Positions 1 to 7,053 of a stretch of 64,000 nucleotides of DNA are shown here, one piece after another. Numbering within the stretch: the first letter of the stretch is position 1; each line of letters starts with the position of its first letter. The notes below the pieces were generated by a model. The model ran no database searches, had not been told where the DNA came from, and worked only from the letters and a program-made list of their open reading frames with translations. Both the position numbers and the translations under genes were made by a program. This DNA comes from Bacteroidales bacterium (GTDB lineage: Bacteria > Bacteroidota > Bacteroidia > Bacteroidales > UBA932): contig JAMPAT010000001.1 of the NCBI GenBank assembly GCA_023667095.1, positions 188,803-252,802 on the forward strand, in the 5' to 3' direction.

Positions 1-2525
1 TAGCCGAGGCTTGCCTCAATACCGGTATTGCGCACGTTTCCTGTCTGCAGATACATTGTGCTGTAGCTTGACGATGGTGGCAGCTCTGGATCAAAAGTCT
101 GGTTGTAGGTGTCCGCCATGTACCACGATACGTTCAGCCTGAGGTCATTCCAGAAGGTCATTTCCAGTCCGGCTTCGTATGTCAGTGTCCTTTCCGGCTT
201 CAAGTCGCTGATAGGGTAGTGTGTCTTGTCCTTCCATATCTTGTTGGTCGCATCGTACTCGTATGTAGGGATAGTAAGGAAGCGTGGGAAAGGCATGCCG
301 ACAGAGGCGACCGAACCCCTTATTTTCATATAGCTGAGCGGACCCATGTGCCAGAGGGTGGTAGGTACCCATGATAGTCCGGCTGAAGGATAGAAGAATC
401 CCTTGTGCAGTGAACTTGAACCAGCTAACTGCGACGCCCAGTCGTTACGTCCGGTGACTGTGAGGTAGAGCATCTTTTTCCAGCCGGCCTCCACACTAGC
501 GAAGACAGACTGCGTCTGGTCATGCCATCCGTTCTTGCTTGCACGTTTCTTTACGTCGTCAAGGTCGAAGACATTGAATACGTTGGCAAGTCCGTTATCC
601 TGGATAGGGCCACCGTACTGCAGCTCATCAGTGCGGATGTCATTGATTGAGGCTCCGATGTTTGCCACGAGGCTCCAGTCCTGCCCGAAAGTCTTGTTGA
701 CATTGAGCATTATGTCCGCGTATGTCTGGGTGTCGTTGCTGCGTGCTTCCGTGTAGTGTCCGTTCTTGCCGCCTTCAGATATGGTCGCTTCCGTGGTGGC
801 ATAGAGTTTCTGTGTGTAGAGGTTGTTTGCGTTGTCTATGCGTACACGGCCTGTGATGTTGAGCCAGTCAAGGATGTCGTATCCTGCATTTAATGTGAGC
901 ATGTAACGCTTCTTGCTGTTGTTGCGGAGGTTGCGGTGCGCAATCCAGTAAGGGTTCTGCATACGAAGGTCTCCGGCGAGGTCATCGCTCCAGAACTGCT
1001 CCATCAGCTTGGAACTGCTGTTATATCTTTCAAACAACCTATATATATCGAAGTGTTCGCCACGTGGAAAGAGATAGACAGATGTCAGAGGATTGGCATA
1101 GACACCCTGGTTTGTCATGTTCTGGTCTTTCTGGATGATATAGCTGGCACTTGCATCTATACGCAGCCTGTCTTTCAGCAGATAGGTAGTATTGCGGAAA
1201 GTGAAGTTGTAGCGGTCGTAGAGATTGTTCGGGATTATACCGTCCGAGTTGACTGCTCCGGCAGAGAAGTACGTCTGGTTCTTTTCACTTCCTCCACTGA
1301 TTGTGAATACGTTGGTATATGTATGTCCTGTCTCGAAGAAGTCGCCTGGCGTGTATCCTGGACGTGAGGCTTCAGGCATGAACTGTCCCCAGCTGTAGAT
1401 TCCTGAGCCGCCTGTATTGCCGTTGAGCCCTGTGCCGTAGCGGTTCTGGAAACGTGGAAGTACAAAAGGACTGAGGAATTCTGTATTGCTTGAGAATGAT
1501 ACTTTCACTTTGCCGGCATGTCCTTTCCTTGTAGTGATCATTATGGCTCCGTTTGCTGCCTGCGAGCCGTAGAGGGCTGCAGCCGCCGCACCTGTCAAGA
1601 CTGACATGCTCTCTATGTCCTCCGGGTTGATGTCGGCAACGGATTCCGTCTTTCCGCGGGAGTCGAATTCTGTCCCACCGCCTCCTCCGAAGTTGTACAT
1701 CGGTACACCGTCAATGACATAGAGTGCGTTGGATGACTGGCTGATGGACTTGTTGCCTCGAAGTACTACCTTTGATGCACCGCCGACTCCTGATGATGAT
1801 GCATTGATGGTGACACCTGCTACCTTTCCGCTCAGGGCATTGATGAAATTGGCGTTCTTGACTTCTGTGAGCACGTCCGACTTTACTTCCTGGACATTGT
1901 AGCTCAGTGCCTTCTGGTCTCGGCGTATACCGAGGGCTGTCACAACTGTGCCTTCAAGGCTTACGGTCTCTTCTTCAAGGACGATGTCATAGACAGTCCT
2001 TTCATCTATGTGACATTGCCTGGTCTGATATCCGAGACTGTTAAAGCTGAGTGTGCCTGTGAGGTATTCGGAAGGGATGATGAGGGAGAATTTTCCGTCA
2101 ATGTCAGTCAATGTGCCGACAGATGTCCCTTCAATCATGACTCCTATTCCAGGCAGCGGGAGGCCATAAGTGTCCTTGACCTGTCCGGAGACCTGCAATG
2201 GCTGGCGGACCTCCTCCTTTTCGAGAATGATATTGGAGCCGTTCTTGCGGTATGTGATCCCCGTGCCTTTCACCATCTGGTCGAGGGCTTCGTTGAGAGG
2301 ACGCTCCTTCACTTGGACCGTGACGATGATGCCAAGGTCGATTTCCGCATTTCCTGCGAACAGATAGCTGGTCTGTCTCTCTATTTCAGCCATTACCTGC
2401 TTCATCCTGACGTCTTTCATGTCTATGGTCACATTTGATTCCTGTGCATGCGACTGTACTGAAAGAAGGATGGACAGGGACGAAAAGAGTATGGCGCAGG
2501 CTTTCCGTATGATTTTTCTATCCAT
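1..2525 (-). CDS. SusC/RagA-family TonB-linked outer-membrane transporter with STN domain (3' end outside window)
   Basis: About 841 codons are visible; the C-terminal barrel strands lie beyond base 1. The protein starts MDRKIIRKACAILFSSLSIL with a signal peptide ending near SHAQ. An STN (secretin/TonB short N-terminal) domain follows at about residues 30-80, then a carboxypeptidase-regulatory-like domain (VKDTYGLPLPGIGVMIEGTS), then the plug (LEGTVVTALGIRRDQKALSY, VLRGNKSISQSSNALYVIDG, GSQAANGAIMITTRKG). SusC proteins import glycans or peptides with a SusD partner, which must lie outside the window. The STN domain is the part that signals to a FecR anti-sigma factor, and a fecR-like gene sits 109 nt upstream on the same strand. 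Family call is firm; the substrate is unknown. Confidence 0.95.
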   Translation of the reverse strand, partial: MDRKIIRKACAILFSSLSILLSVQSHAQESNVTIDMKDVRMKQVMAEIERQTSYLFAGNAEIDLGIIVTVQVKERPLNEALDQMVKGTGITYRKNGSNIILEKEEVRQPLQVSGQVKDTYGLPLPGIGVMIEGTSVGTLTDIDGKFSLIIPSEYLTGTLSFNSLGYQTRQCHIDERTVYDIVLEEETVSLEGTVVTALGIRRDQKALSYNVQEVKSDVLTEVKNANFINALSGKVAGVTINASSSGVGGASKVVLRGNKSISQSSNALYVIDGVPMYNFGGGGGTEFDSRGKTESVADINPEDIESMSVLTGAAAAALYGSQAANGAIMITTRKGHAGKVKVSFSSNTEFLSPFVLPRFQNRYGTGLNGNTGGSGIYSWGQFMPEASRPGYTPGDFFETGHTYTNVFTISGGSEKNQTYFSAGAVNSDGIIPNNLYDRYNFTFRNTTYLLKDRLRIDASASYIIQKDQNMTNQGVYANPLTSVYLFPRGEHFDIYRLFERYNSSSKLMEQFWSDDLAGDLRMQNPYWIAHRNLRNNSKKRYMLTLNAGYDILDWLNITGRVRIDNANNLYTQKLYATTEATISEGGKNGHYTEARSNDTQTYADIMLNVNKTFGQDWSLVANIGASINDIRTDELQYGGPIQDNGLANVFNVFDLDDVKKRASKNGWHDQTQSVFASVEAGWKKMLYLTVTGRNDWASQLAGSSSLHKGFFYPSAGLSWVPTTLWHMGPLSYMKIRGSVASVGMPFPRFLTIPTYEYDATNKIWKDKTHYPISDLKPERTLTYEAGLEMTFWNDLRLNVSWYMADTYNQTFDPELPPSSSYSTMYLQTGNVRNTGIEASLG

Positions 2526-2587
2526 ACTTTGTTGGTGTTTAGTTGTTATTTCCTGTGGTCGTTTTCGGGTGAACTGGCACCCATTAT

Positions 2588-2616
2588 GTGCTCTTTGGCA
2601 CGCAAATCCCGTATCG
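2588..2616. repeat. Two small hairpins in the fecR-susC gap, one shared with the window's right end
   Basis: The 109-nt gap between fecR and susC contains GTGC-N6-GCAC followed by GCAAATCC (2588-2609), and then an overlapping CCCG-TAT-CGGG inverted repeat (2606-2616). The first element recurs at 63971-63992 with 18 of 22 positions identical. Whether either folds in the susC leader, or is a copy of a dispersed element, cannot be told here. Confidence 0.4.
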
Positions 2617-2634
2617 GGCCGGGAAATTTCCTTG

Positions 2635-3597
2635 TCAATTGGCTATACGGTATCTGTTTTCCTTTTCGTTGTATGAAACCTTGAAGTTGGACCCCATCTC
2701 AAGCATTTCAAATGCGTGTGCAATGCCGTCGGAAATCCTCAGCTTGAGGAATGAGTAGCCGAATGCCGGTTCCTCATGGCAGTCCACTTCAATGTCGACT
2801 CCATAGCATCTTTCGAGGCGGCTGACTACTTCTCTGAACGATAGGGATGCAATGGAGAGCACTCCTTCTGTCCATAGGCTTGTCTCATCAAGGTTGGTTA
2901 CGTTCTCACGTTTCAATATCCCGTTTTCTGCATAAACTTTCTGGTTCGGGGCCAATACGATACCATGTCTTGTGCTTCTGTCGGTCACGGTAACCTTTCC
3001 TTCAAGAAGCGAAGTGCAGAATTCTCTGGATTCGCTGTCTGCAACTACGTCAAACTTGGTTCCATGCACCTTTACATCATAGCCGAATGTCTCCACGATG
3101 AATGGCTGCTGCGGATTGTGCCTGACGTCGAACATCGCTTCTCCTTCAAGGCTCACTTTTCTCAGGTCACCGGTGAAAAGGGCAGGATAGCTGAGTGTAG
3201 AGCCTGAATTGAGGCAGACTGTGGTGCCGTCTGGCAGGGTGATGTCCACTCTTTGACCGTTGCCGGTAGCGAATGTCATGAGCCTGGATGCCTCGTCGAT
3301 GTATTTAATGTCAAGATATCTGAAACTGAAGAACGCCCCTATTGCAAGGGAGGCAGCTACTCCGACAGCATAGATGAACGGTCTCCATATCCTGTTTCTC
3401 TTTGCCTTGACTGTCTTCTTCTGTGTGACGGTGTCAGCCGTTATGGATATTTCCTGAAGAAGGAGATTGAATTTCAGGGCATTATTGAAGGCCTGCTCGT
3501 TTTCTTTGCTTTCGCTGACCCAATTGTATATGGCTTCATTTTCCTCTGCTGTCGTGCAGTGGTCAAAAAAACTGTCCAATAATTCTTCTGTAACCAT
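2635..3597 (-). CDS. FecR-family anti-sigma factor
   Basis: 320 aa. The N-terminal cytoplasmic part (residues 1-75) binds the sigma factor in this family. A single membrane segment follows (IYAVGVAASLAIGAFFSF, about residues 75-97). The periplasmic FecR domain shows LPDGTTVCLNSGSTLSYPA, LEGEAMFDV and VHGTKFDVV, and a DUF4974-type C-terminal domain (ASLSFREVVSRLERCYGVDI) interacts with the STN domain of the SusC partner. It is divergent from the ECF sigma gene at 3837 and upstream of the STN-containing susC, the usual trans-envelope signalling trio. No TAnnTTTG promoter was seen on its strand. Confidence 0.93.
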   Translation of the reverse strand: MVTEELLDSFFDHCTTAEENEAIYNWVSESKENEQAFNNALKFNLLLQEISITADTVTQKKTVKAKRNRIWRPFIYAVGVAASLAIGAFFSFRYLDIKYIDEASRLMTFATGNGQRVDITLPDGTTVCLNSGSTLSYPALFTGDLRKVSLEGEAMFDVRHNPQQPFIVETFGYDVKVHGTKFDVVADSESREFCTSLLEGKVTVTDRSTRHGIVLAPNQKVYAENGILKRENVTNLDETSLWTEGVLSIASLSFREVVSRLERCYGVDIEVDCHEEPAFGYSFLKLRISDGIAHAFEMLEMGSNFKVSYNEKENRYRIAN

Positions 3598-3714
3598 TTT
3601 CTATTGCGTTTGTATATAGTAGACTCCTAACTCTTGGGTGTGGAAGATTTTTTCTTCATTTTTTATGGCATTGCCACCCCTAAACGTCTGCACCTCGGCA
3701 TACATTCAGGCAAG

Positions 3715-3830
3715 CTTGATGTCTGCTCCCGGTTTTTGACTATATTTGTGCTGAGGCACACATATACACATGCGCTTCGGCAATCTTACAAGTAAACTTG
3801 ACGATTGCTCTCAGCTTTTGAGTATATTTG
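3715..3830 (+). promoter_or_regulatory. Duplicated promoter-like element upstream of ECF sigma gene
   Basis: Two copies of a 34-nt element lie at 3715-3748 and 3797-3830, exactly 82 nt apart and identical at 27 of 34 positions. Each has TTG, a 22-nt spacer, then TATATTTG, which matches the Bacteroidota -7 consensus TAnnTTTG. The second -7 box ends 6 nt before the preferred ATG (3837). They could be tandem promoters, or one could be an operator that mimics the other. Confidence 0.6.
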
Positions 3831-3836
3831 CAGAAT

Positions 3837-4409
3837 ATGACAGAAAAAGAAAAGTTGGCATATAGGAAGATAGAACAGCTGTATGTCGCAAAGAAAGATA
3901 TACTGACAGCGCAGGCATTCAAGTTCATCAATGATGCGGAGCAGGCTCACGACATTGTCAGTGAGTCTTTTATTTCGTTGATAGAGCATCGGGACAGCAT
4001 CGGATCGGACAAGTTTTCAGAATACCTGTATCAGATAATGAGGAACAAATGCCTGTCCTACAGGAGGGATGACACAGTGCATCAGAATGTCTATAGGAGA
4101 TTGGCCGAGAAGGAGGGCAAGATGATGGAGTTCTATACGAGGGCCATAGAAGGGACAACCATGACAGAGGTACAGACGTCTGAAATAATGTCCATATACA
4201 GGGAGAGGATAAGCAAACTTCCTCCGCTTCAGTACCGTATCTTCCACATGAGCCGGTCTGAAGGCAAGACGAGGGAGGAAATTGCCGCTGAGCTTGGTAT
4301 CAGCGAGAACAAGGTCAAATATGAGATGACAAAAGTGCTTTCCGACCTGCGCAGAAGCCTTAAGGACTATTCCGATATATTGTTTCTTATTGTCATGATC
4401 CTGTCGTAG
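3837..4409 (+). CDS. ECF RNA polymerase sigma factor (FecI-like)
   Basis: 190 aa from the ATG chosen here; a TTG nine bases upstream overlaps the -7 promoter box and is unlikely. Region 2 is seen around EQAHDIVSESFISLI and QIMRNKCLSYRRDD. Region 4 helix-turn-helix is around LPPLQYRIFHMSRSEGKTRE and IAAELGISENKVKYEM. The protein ends in a hydrophobic tail (ILFLIVMILS). It directs RNA polymerase to target promoters once released by the FecR anti-sigma protein encoded divergently (2635-3597). The likely targets are the fecR-susC unit and whatever follows susC outside the window. Its transcript may be leaderless. Confidence 0.93.
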   Translation: MTEKEKLAYRKIEQLYVAKKDILTAQAFKFINDAEQAHDIVSESFISLIEHRDSIGSDKFSEYLYQIMRNKCLSYRRDDTVHQNVYRRLAEKEGKMMEFYTRAIEGTTMTEVQTSEIMSIYRERISKLPPLQYRIFHMSRSEGKTREEIAAELGISENKVKYEMTKVLSDLRRSLKDYSDILFLIVMILS

Positions 4410-4485
4410 AATTCTGCCGGCAGACGGAGCGGTTCCATAATGTCAATGTGGAGGAGCCTGCAACTGTCAAAGAGCGCATAGAAAA

Positions 4486-4533
4486 GACGGCTGACTAAAG
4501 ATGAACTTTAGCCGGCCGTCAATTGATTTTTCT
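4486..4533. terminator. Bidirectional intrinsic terminator between sigma gene and xth
   Basis: Inverted repeat 4486-4500 / 4506-4520: a 15-bp stem with two or three imperfect pairs and a 5-nt loop. A T-rich tract follows on the plus strand (4527-4533), and a shorter T run lies on the other side for the minus strand. It sits between convergent genes, so it can serve both. Confidence 0.75.
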
Positions 4534-4552
4534 TTGGAAGGCAGAACCTTTC

Positions 4553-5308
4553 CTACTCAATGTCAAGCTCCACCGGACAATGGTCCGAACCCAATATCTC
4601 AGTGTGGATTGCTGCACCTGCAAGCCTGTCCCTGAGGCTTTCCGATGCAAGGAAATAGTCGATGCGCCATCCGGTGTTCCTCTCGCGTGAGCGGAAACGG
4701 TATGACCACCATGAATAGATGTCTGTCTTGTCTGGATAGAAATACCGGAATGTGTCGATGAAGCCGCTGCCAAGAAGGTCTGTCATCTTGCCGCGCTCCT
4801 CATCTGTGAATCCTGCGTTCCTCCTGTTTGTCTTGGGATTCCTGATGTCTATCTCCTTGTGGGCTACATTCAGGTCACCGCAGACAATTACTCCCTTCTT
4901 CTCGGCAAGCCCGTTCAGGTAGGCCCTGAAATCGTCTTCCCAGTGCATCCTGTAGTCAAGCCTTGCCAGTCCGTCCTGTGAATTCGGGGTGTAGACACAG
5001 ACAAGGTAGAAATCAGGCATCTCCAGTGTAATCACCCTGCCTTCATGGTCATGCTCGTCTACCCCTATGCCATAGCTTACTGAGATCGGCTCATGCCTTG
5101 TATATATGGCTGTCCCGGAATATCCCTTTTTGTCGGCATAGTTCCAGAATGACCTGTAGCCCTCAAACTCCAGGTCAAGCTGCCCGGCCTGCATCTTTGT
5201 CTCCTGGATACAGAAAAAATCTGCATCGAGTCCCTTGAATATTTCGGCAAATCCCTTGCCGCATACAGCCCTGAGGCCGTTTACATTCCATGATATGAAT
5301 CTGTACAT
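4553..5308 (-). CDS. xth: Exodeoxyribonuclease III (AP endonuclease)
   Basis: 251 aa, the usual length for the ExoIII/ExoA family of endonuclease-exonuclease-phosphatase enzymes, which incise DNA at abasic sites in base-excision repair. Visible active-site motifs: SWNVNGLRA (metal-binding Asn), FCIQETKM (catalytic Glu), VYTPNSQDG, CGDLNVAHKEIDIRNPK (Asp/Asn pair), WWSYRFRSRERNTGWRIDYF, and the C-terminal GSDHCPVELDIE with the catalytic Asp-His. It is a single gene between two sigma/anti-sigma loci and shares no operon with them. A weak TAACTTCG -7-like box lies at 5339-5332 on its strand, without a convincing -33 box. Confidence 0.96.
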   Translation of the reverse strand: MYRFISWNVNGLRAVCGKGFAEIFKGLDADFFCIQETKMQAGQLDLEFEGYRSFWNYADKKGYSGTAIYTRHEPISVSYGIGVDEHDHEGRVITLEMPDFYLVCVYTPNSQDGLARLDYRMHWEDDFRAYLNGLAEKKGVIVCGDLNVAHKEIDIRNPKTNRRNAGFTDEERGKMTDLLGSGFIDTFRYFYPDKTDIYSWWSYRFRSRERNTGWRIDYFLASESLRDRLAGAAIHTEILGSDHCPVELDIE

Positions 5309-5369
5309 AGTGTCTTTTCCAATTGTGCCCCGAAGTTAATACAAAAAACGCTAATTGTGATATTGGGCG

Positions 5370-5399
5370 TTGCAGTATGCGAAAAAATAGCTAATATTG
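5370..5399 (+). promoter_or_regulatory. Promoter of second ECF sigma gene
   Basis: TTG (5370-5372), a 19-nt spacer, then TAATATTG (5392-5399), one mismatch from TAnnTTTG. The box ends 5 nt before the ATG at 5405, the same tight arrangement as at the first sigma gene. Confidence 0.5.
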
Positions 5400-5404
5400 C
5401 GGGA

Positions 5405-5980
5405 ATGTTTGCAGAGAAACAAATACAGTATGAGAAATTCGTGGTTGACTACCAGCCGCGCCTTATGGCGTACGTCCTGCATTTTGTCGATAACAGGAGT
5501 GATGCCCAGGATATCCTCCAGGAATCATTCATAACACTCTGGACAAAATATCTCAACCGCTCGGCTGTAGAGTATCCTCAGCTTATCTTCAGGATTACAC
5601 GCAACAAATGCCTTGACTACCTTAAGCACCGCAAGGTGGTGGATTCATATTTTGAGCCAATCCGGAGCTTCGGGGAGGAAAGGCTGTACAACTGTGACTT
5701 TGGCTTGGGGGGGGCAGACTCCAGATATATATATGAAGAGCTGCAGTCGCAGGTCGACAGTATCCTTGATACGCTTCCGGACAAGTGCCGGGAGGTCTTT
5801 GTCATGAGCCGTTTCAAGAAAATGAAGAACCGTGAGATTGCTGAAAAGCTCGGCATATCTGTCTCGATGGTGGAAAAGCATATCCGCAGGGGACTGGGGG
5901 CATTCACTGAGGCACTTGGTGACAATACGCCGCTTCTCTGGATTCTCGTCATGTCATGGGAGATGATGGACAAAATGTAG
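5405..5980 (+). CDS. ECF RNA polymerase sigma factor (FecI-like)
   Basis: 191 aa from the ATG at 5405. A GTG at 5357 would add 16 residues but lies upstream of the predicted promoter. Region 2 is at about residues 10-70 (NRSDAQDILQESFITLWTKY, RITRNKCLDYLKHRK). Region 4 is at about 115-165 (LDTLPDKCREVFVMSRFKKM, REIAEKLGISVSMVEKHIRR). The C-terminus is hydrophobic (TPLLWILVMSW). The linker between the regions contains an uninterrupted run of eight G (5707-5714), a potential slippage site. It heads the polysaccharide-utilisation locus and should be held by the FecR encoded next. Confidence 0.93.
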   Translation: MFAEKQIQYEKFVVDYQPRLMAYVLHFVDNRSDAQDILQESFITLWTKYLNRSAVEYPQLIFRITRNKCLDYLKHRKVVDSYFEPIRSFGEERLYNCDFGLGGADSRYIYEELQSQVDSILDTLPDKCREVFVMSRFKKMKNREIAEKLGISVSMVEKHIRRGLGAFTEALGDNTPLLWILVMSWEMMDKM

Positions 5981-6012
5981 GATTTTTCTGTTCCATGGGT
6001 AAGGTAAAATGC

Positions 6013-6049
6013 AATCCTGTCGTTATAGGGGTAAACGACAGGATTTTTT
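6013..6049 (+). terminator. Intrinsic terminator/attenuator touching the fecR start codon
   Basis: A perfect 12-bp inverted repeat (6013-6024 with 6034-6045), 9-nt loop, then six T (6044-6049). The fecR ATG begins at 6050, directly after the last T. It has all features of a Rho-independent terminator and lies between the sigma gene and its anti-sigma gene. Confidence 0.85.
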
Positions 6050-7021
6050 ATGGACACAAGACTGATAATCCGATATCTCGAAGGGCATCTGGAACTGGAA
6101 CAGGAGAGGGAACTCTTTGACTGGCTCAATGCATCTGGCCAGAATATGCAGCTGTTCCGCGAAGTTGAGGCGGAGTGGAAGGCAAAGCATATCCCTTCCG
6201 TTGAATCTTTGCAGACAGTGCAGAGTTTGCGCAAGGCAATCAATTCACATAGGGCAAACCGCCTGAAGAACGTCAGACGATGGATCTCTGCTGCGTCTGT
6301 TGCAGCAATGCTTGCCGGTGCCGTTGTCTACGGCATATCCTGCCATTTCTTCGGTTCCGGGGATGAAAAGCAGAGGTTTGCCGTGGAGGCCCCGATGGGG
6401 GCATATTCCAAGGTCCTGCTTCCTGACGGGACCAAGGTCTGGCTGAATGCAGGCTCTGTCCTGAGCTATGATTCGGATTTCAACAGGGAATACCGCGATA
6501 TAGACCTCAACGGAGAGGCATATTTTGAAGTCATGCATGATGCGGCAAAGCCATTCCGTGTACATGCCGACGGATGTTCATTCACGGTTCTCGGTACCAA
6601 GTTCAATATAAAGGCATACGCAGACAACGGGATGGTGCAGACAGTCCTTGTCGAAGGCTCGCTGAGGTTTGAAAATGAAGAGACCCGTGACATTATGTCA
6701 CCTGGTGAGATGATCCTCTGGAATCCTTCAGAAAAGACATACAGCAAGGAAAAGGTCAATGCAAGGCAGTACTGCTCATGGATAAACGGTGTTGTCCTCT
6801 ACGACAGCATCACCCTGCCTGAACTTCTCCAGAGGCTTTCACGGGAATACAATGTAAATATATGTCTTGACACTGACCTGTTCAATGGAAAGTCATTCCG
6901 TGTCTCCTATACTGACGGGGAATCAGTCGATGCGATCTTCTCGGCCCTCAGCCGTATCCTCCCTATAGCAGTGACATGGAAAGACGGGAAATACCATGTG
7001 GGCTGCCGTTCTGACAACTAA
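6050..7021 (+). CDS. FecR-family anti-sigma factor
   Basis: 323 aa. N-terminal sigma-binding region, one membrane segment (WISAASVAAMLAGAVVYGIS, about residues 76-98), then a periplasmic FecR domain (LPDGTKVWLNAGSVLSYDSD, LNGEAYFEVMHDAAKPFRV, VLGTKFNIKAY, VLVEGSLRF) and a DUF4974-type C-terminal domain (SITLPELLQRLSREYNVNIC). It holds the sigma factor of 5405-5980 until the STN domain of the SusC encoded 32 nt downstream signals substrate. There is no room for a Shine-Dalgarno sequence: the start codon follows a terminator T-tract, so translation and the sigma/anti-sigma ratio may depend on read-through. Confidence 0.93.
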   Translation: MDTRLIIRYLEGHLELEQERELFDWLNASGQNMQLFREVEAEWKAKHIPSVESLQTVQSLRKAINSHRANRLKNVRRWISAASVAAMLAGAVVYGISCHFFGSGDEKQRFAVEAPMGAYSKVLLPDGTKVWLNAGSVLSYDSDFNREYRDIDLNGEAYFEVMHDAAKPFRVHADGCSFTVLGTKFNIKAYADNGMVQTVLVEGSLRFENEETRDIMSPGEMILWNPSEKTYSKEKVNARQYCSWINGVVLYDSITLPELLQRLSREYNVNICLDTDLFNGKSFRVSYTDGESVDAIFSALSRILPIAVTWKDGKYHVGCRSDN

Positions 7022-7053
7022 GGCAAACAACTAATCCATATAATATAAACAAT

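Noticed and set aside
3828..3836. TTG start for the first ECF sigma gene
   Set aside because: It would begin inside the TATATTTG promoter box; the ATG at 3837 gives the normal family N-terminus.
5617..6243. 208-aa minus-strand frame over the sigma/FecR junction
   Set aside because: Opposite two conserved genes and the terminator hairpin; no family resemblance.
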